From NCBI GenBank assembly GCA_045591175.1, contig JAZNSI010000010.1:59545-123544 (forward strand): a stretch of 64,000 nt of DNA. Direction: 5' to 3'. The translations under genes and the position numbers were made by a program. Source of the DNA: UBA11524 sp045591175. GTDB taxonomy: Bacteria; Bacillota; Clostridia; Christensenellales; Aristaeellaceae. Below are positions 60,782-64,000 of this stretch, one piece after another; the stretch's first letter is position 1, and the number at the start of each line of letters is the position of its first letter. The notes beneath the pieces are model-generated. The model saw nothing but the letters and a program-made list of their open reading frames with translations. It was not told the DNA's origin and searched no databases.

Positions 60782-62267
60782 TGCCATTCTCCTCCTGCCA
60801 CTTTCTCATCATGGCGTCCATCGCGTCCTCGGTGTGGGCGTACTCGCGCTGGGTGTATTGCTGCTGCTCCACGGTTTTGGGGCCGCGGGCAGGCGCCTGC
60901 GCAGGCTGCTTCGCCGCAAAGGACTGCTGATGATTCTCCCGCTCCTGCTGGGCGGCTTCGATCGTGGTGATCCCCTTCTCACGGAAGTTCCCCAGCACCG
61001 CATCCAGGTAGAGCATCGGCTTTTCCTTGCCGATGGCCCATGCGGCGCACTGGGTCACGAAGCCCATGTCGAAGCCGTAGGTTTCCAGCCACTTCTTCGC
61101 CAGGCGGCGGTCGGCGGCGTTGGGACGGGCCTGTACGCCCATCACTTCGTAGATCATCAGCAGGAAGTCGTTTGCATCGTCCACCTGCTTCATGTAGCGA
61201 TTCACGTCCTCGGCGGATTCCAGGCTGTTGCGCTTCCAGGCTTTGAGGGTCGTCATCACACCCTCGAAGTCCGCGCCTCGCTTGGCACATTCCTTGCCCG
61301 CCATGAGGATGATATTGTCCGGATAGAGCGCGCGCATGTCGGCATACGTCGCCAGCGTGCCCTCGTTGATGGTCACATTTTGCAGCTTCATCACCTTCAG
61401 CAGCGCTTTGAGCGGAGCCGCCGCGTCCTTTTCCTGCTGTAACGCCTTTTCCACGCCGGTGGTCTTCTGCTGCGCCCGCAGGCGGCCGAGGATGCCATCT
61501 AAATACCCAAAATTGGGCTTGCCCTTCACCGTCTCGGCACAAGCCGCCAGGATATCCTCCTGAGGAAATCCCCAGTCCACATACCATTTGCGATACAATT
61601 TCTGCTCGTCCGCAGAGGGATACCGGCTCATACTTTCAAGTCGCTTAATAACCGCCCGGGCACCGTCCCAGACAGCCTTGTCGCGGGTCAGGACAATCTC
61701 CGCATCCTCCACGGACTTGACGGACTCCTCCGCCAGCATCGCAGCGCGCTTCTCAATGGTCTTGATGGCCACGGTCTTGCCGTGCTGGGCGATCATCTCG
61801 CGGATCAGGTACAGCACCACCTCCGCAGGCAGGCCCATTTCCTCCACCCACTCGTAGCAGCGGCTCATCTCTGCACCGTGGAGGCGGCGGTCATTGCCGA
61901 AGAGCCCGTACACCGCGCTGGCAAAGGCTTCGTACTCCTGATCCACCGGCACCGCGCCGCCGGTCATGGTCAGCTGCTTGATGCTGACATAGCGGAAGGC
62001 CGGCGGATTATCCGCAATGCGGCGGACAAGGCCCTTTCGCTCCCAGTGGCGGTAGGCGGTGAGGATCGCATCCTCGGAAAGGGACAGCTCTCGCGCCATT
62101 TGCCCGATGTCCATCGCCTGCTGGGGATGGTAGCACTGCATCAGGCCATACAGGTAGACCCGCACTGCATCGCCGGTGGCATTGGGCAGATATTCAAGAA
62201 TGAACTGGTTGTCCACCGGGGTCACGCCGTAGTAGGCGTACTGCTCGTCAAAGCCGAACATGGGCAT
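60774..62267 (-). CDS. Long DnaD-domain replication protein with four DnaD-like repeats
   Basis: This 497-residue protein has an N-terminal winged helix (about 24-100: AMDIGQMARELSLSEDAILT) followed by four similar helical modules: about 113-182, 202-268, 285-350 and 365-432. The second (NFGYLDGILGRLRAQ) and the fourth (MLYLDAVLGNFRE) share the YLDxxLG motif of DnaD_2 domains. A Gln-rich tail follows. DnaD helps restart replication and load the helicase. Bacillus DnaD has one C-terminal domain and about 230 residues, so this one is expanded. A GGAGG site precedes the ATG. Confidence 0.9.
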   Translation of the reverse strand: MPMFGFDEQYAYYGVTPVDNQFILEYLPNATGDAVRVYLYGLMQCYHPQQAMDIGQMARELSLSEDAILTAYRHWERKGLVRRIADNPPAFRYVSIKQLTMTGGAVPVDQEYEAFASAVYGLFGNDRRLHGAEMSRCYEWVEEMGLPAEVVLYLIREMIAQHGKTVAIKTIEKRAAMLAEESVKSVEDAEIVLTRDKAVWDGARAVIKRLESMSRYPSADEQKLYRKWYVDWGFPQEDILAACAETVKGKPNFGYLDGILGRLRAQQKTTGVEKALQQEKDAAAPLKALLKVMKLQNVTINEGTLATYADMRALYPDNIILMAGKECAKRGADFEGVMTTLKAWKRNSLESAEDVNRYMKQVDDANDFLLMIYEVMGVQARPNAADRRLAKKWLETYGFDMGFVTQCAAWAIGKEKPMLYLDAVLGNFREKGITTIEAAQQERENHQQSFAAKQPAQAPARGPKTVEQQQYTQREYAHTEDAMDAMMRKWQEENGNA

Positions 62268-62302
62268 GCGCGGGGCCTCCTTTGCTTCATGGGGTAACGT
62301 AT

Positions 62303-62331
62303 ATTATAACACAGTCGCGGATTTTCGACAA
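62303..62331 (-). promoter_or_regulatory. Sigma-A promoter for dnaD-dnaI
   Basis: TTGTCG, a 17-base spacer and a perfect TATAAT on the minus strand, 36 bases before the ATG. Confidence 0.75.
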
Positions 62332-62375
62332 GCACAGCGTTTTGCGTCTTACCCATTCCCTTTTGCCGTATCTTG

Positions 62376-62384
62376 TGGTATAAT
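62376..62384 (+). promoter_or_regulatory. Extended -10 promoter for the GH105 gene
   Basis: TGGTATAAT is an extended -10 element; the -35 position (62356-62361, TTCCCT) is poor. It is 32 bases before the ATG. Confidence 0.6.
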
Positions 62385-62416
62385 GGCTGCAACAAATCCG
62401 CCGGGAGGTATACCTG

Positions 62417-63547
62417 ATGAACATGATCGAGCGCTATGTGGAGCGCATGATGGCTGAGTCCGCGCCGGACAAGCCCCTGTGGAATATCGAGAAGATCAAG
62501 GAAGGCAAGATCAACGGCTGGAATTATATCGACGGCTGCATGATGATCGCTCTGCTGACCCTCCACCGCATCACCGGCGAGGAGCGCTATTACACCTTTG
62601 CCGAACGCTTCCTGGATCACTATGTCTTCGAGGACGGCAGCCTGCGCGGCTACAAGGAGGCCGACTACAACCTGGACAACATCTGCGAGGGCCGGGTGCT
62701 CTTTGACGTGTACCGCATCTCCGGCAAGGAAAAGTACCGCCGCGCCATCGATACCCTGCGCGGCCAGTTGGAACGTCAGCCCCGCACCCACGAGGGCAAT
62801 TTCTGGCACAAGGCCATCTACCCCAACCAGGTCTGGCTGGACGGCCTCTACATGGCGCAGGTGTTCTACGCCCGCTGCACCACGGAGCTGGAGGACTGCG
62901 CCGGTTATGAGGACATCCGCCGCCAGTTCCTGACCGTCCGCGAGCGCATGTATGACCCGGAGACCGGCCTCTACCGCCACGGCTACGACGCCAGCAAGAC
63001 CGCCTTCTGGGCAGACAAGGACACCGGCTGCTCCAAGAACCCCTGGCTGCGGAGCCTTGGCTGGTTCGCCGCGGCGCTGATCGACGTGACCGCCGAGATC
63101 GCCCCCGGCCATGAGGACTTCCGCGCTGACATGACCGCCATTGCCCGGGAGCTGGCCGCAGGCCTCCTCCCCTATGTGGACAAGGACACCCGCATGCTCT
63201 GGCAGGTTCCCAATCAGATCGGCCGCGAAGGCAATTATCCCGAGACCAGCGGCTCCGCGATGGCCGCGTATTTCTACCTGAAGGGCGCACGTCTGGGTAT
63301 GCTGGACGCCTCCTACACCAAGGTGGGCACGGAGATCTTCGGCGCGATCTGCAAGCGCTACCTGTCCGAGACCGACGGTAAATTGAACCTGGGCGGCATC
63401 TGCCTGGTGGCCGGCCTTGGCCCGGAGAACAACCGCCGCCGGGATGGCACTTATGAATACTACATTTCCGAACCCATCGTGGAAAATGACGCCAAGGGTT
63501 TGGCGCCTTTCCTGATGACATACACCGAATTACTTTTATCCAAATAA
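62417..63547 (+). CDS. Glycoside hydrolase family 105 (unsaturated rhamnogalacturonyl hydrolase)
   Basis: A 376-residue alpha/alpha-barrel protein of the GH88/GH105 clan. Family features include W-NYIDGCMM, the NQVWLDGLYMAQVFYA motif (with a catalytic Asp), LRSLGWFAAALIDV and ETSGSAMAAYFYLKGAR. These enzymes remove unsaturated galacturonyl residues left by pectate or rhamnogalacturonan lyases. There is no signal peptide, fitting cytosolic processing of imported disaccharides. A GGGAGGT site precedes the ATG. The adjacent dehydrogenase could work downstream on the released sugar acids. Confidence 0.94.
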   Translation: MNMIERYVERMMAESAPDKPLWNIEKIKEGKINGWNYIDGCMMIALLTLHRITGEERYYTFAERFLDHYVFEDGSLRGYKEADYNLDNICEGRVLFDVYRISGKEKYRRAIDTLRGQLERQPRTHEGNFWHKAIYPNQVWLDGLYMAQVFYARCTTELEDCAGYEDIRRQFLTVRERMYDPETGLYRHGYDASKTAFWADKDTGCSKNPWLRSLGWFAAALIDVTAEIAPGHEDFRADMTAIARELAAGLLPYVDKDTRMLWQVPNQIGREGNYPETSGSAMAAYFYLKGARLGMLDASYTKVGTEIFGAICKRYLSETDGKLNLGGICLVAGLGPENNRRRDGTYEYYISEPIVENDAKGLAPFLMTYTELLLSK

Positions 63548-63562
63548 AGGAGGAAATTCATT

Positions 63563-64000
63563 ATGAACAAGTTTGATCTGACTGGCAAGGTGGCCCTGGT
63601 TACCGGCGGTTCCTATGGTATCGGTTTTGCCATTGCCTGCGGCCTGGCTGAGGCTGGCGCCACCATCGTTTTTAACGATCTGCGGCAGGACCTGGTGGAT
63701 AAGGGCCTGGCAGCCTATGCGGAAAAGGGCATCAAGGCCTACGGCTACATTTGCAATGTCTGTGACGAAGATGCTGTCAATGCCATGGTCGCACAGATTA
63801 AGGAAGAGGTCGGTGTGATCGACATCCTGGTCAACAATGCCGGCATTATCAAGCGGATCCCCATGTGCGAGATGACCGCCGCTGAGTTCCGCCAGGTCAT
63901 CGATGTGGACCTGAATGCCCCCTTTATCGTGGCTAAGGCCTGCATTCCCAACATGATTGAAAAGGGCCACGGCAAGATCATCAACATCTGCTCCATGATG
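63563..64000 (+). CDS. Short-chain dehydrogenase, gluconate 5-dehydrogenase/KduD-like (truncated at window end)
   Basis: The first 146 residues of an SDR enzyme, with the coding frame still open at the right edge. The NAD(P) binding motif TGGSYGIGFAIACGLA and the NNAG motif (DILVNNAGIIKRIP) are present, and the region of the catalytic Ser (KIINICSMM) is just reached; the Tyr-xxx-Lys motif lies beyond the window. The closest resemblance is to gluconate 5-dehydrogenase/2-dehydro-3-deoxygluconate 5-dehydrogenase, which fits a pectin or uronate pathway with the GH105 gene 15 bases upstream. An AAGGAGG site precedes the ATG. Confidence 0.93.
   Translation, partial: MNKFDLTGKVALVTGGSYGIGFAIACGLAEAGATIVFNDLRQDLVDKGLAAYAEKGIKAYGYICNVCDEDAVNAMVAQIKEEVGVIDILVNNAGIIKRIPMCEMTAAEFRQVIDVDLNAPFIVAKACIPNMIEKGHGKIINICSMM

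Overview
This window looks like a chromosomal segment of a GC-rich member of the Bacillota, most likely a gut or rumen Clostridia relative. The evidence is the ctsR-mcsA-mcsB-clpC operon with a CtsR operator, the hrcA-grpE-dnaK-dnaJ cluster with a perfect CIRCE element, DnaD and DnaI-type primosome proteins, GerMN-domain proteins, and strong sigma-A promoters with AGGAGG ribosome binding sites. I found no tRNA, rRNA, CRISPR array, insertion sequence or prophage. Genes are tightly packed, often with ATGA overlaps, and nearly every transcription unit ends in a clear intrinsic terminator.

Layout. 0-4.5 kb (minus strand): a polysaccharide flippase, a P-loop kinase, phosphoglycerate mutase gpmI and a secreted protein. 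4.6-11.1 kb (plus): dnaE with a structured leader, then gtrA, a HAD phosphatase, a membrane dipeptidase and an orphan ABC ATPase. 11.2-18.8 kb (plus): a two-component system followed by two GerMN-type lipoproteins, an odd membrane protein resembling a dead P-type ATPase, and an HtrA protease, recalling the WalRK-HtrC arrangement. 18.8-23.6 kb (minus): the CtsR regulon operon. 23.6-30.8 kb: a broken-looking small gene, a serine hydrolase, an amino-acid kinase, a flavodoxin, shikimate kinase, chorismate mutase, GNAT, UDG, TrmL and a YARHG secreted protein. 31-36 kb (plus): the HrcA/DnaK chaperone cluster. 36-45.5 kb: two GH3 glycosidases flanking suhB, a phosphoesterase, uvrB and an XRE regulator. 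45.6-48.7 kb (minus): the methionine transporter metQ-metN-metI. 48.8-59.4 kb: an L,D-transpeptidase, a small XRE/membrane module, the MoxR-DUF58-transglutaminase operon, a GerMN protein and RqcH. 59.4-62.3 kb (minus): dnaD-dnaI plus an ArsC/Spx-like protein. 62.4 kb to the end (plus): a GH105 hydrolase and a truncated gluconate 5-dehydrogenase-like SDR.

The most unusual locus is metQNI. About 250 bases upstream of metQ, between a good promoter and an intrinsic terminator, lies a 28-codon leader ORF with its own Shine-Dalgarno sequence; 11 of its 28 codons are ATG. This is the architecture of a ribosome-mediated attenuator that would sense charged initiator/elongator Met-tRNA or methionine supply. 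In addition, the encoded MetQ is circularly permuted: its C-terminal half (starting at the PNDPTN motif) comes before its N-terminal half (ending at the LDAL hinge), with a new linker joining the old ends and an uncleaved-looking membrane anchor without a lipobox cysteine. Both are read directly from the sequence.

Other points of interest are a histidine kinase with no ATG/GTG/TTG start before its first membrane helix, a possible pseudo-P-type-ATPase in that same operon, a DnaD protein with four DnaD-like repeats, a GH3 enzyme with an inserted domain, three consecutive hairpins in the dnaE leader, and a terminator hairpin that contains the -35 region of the next promoter.
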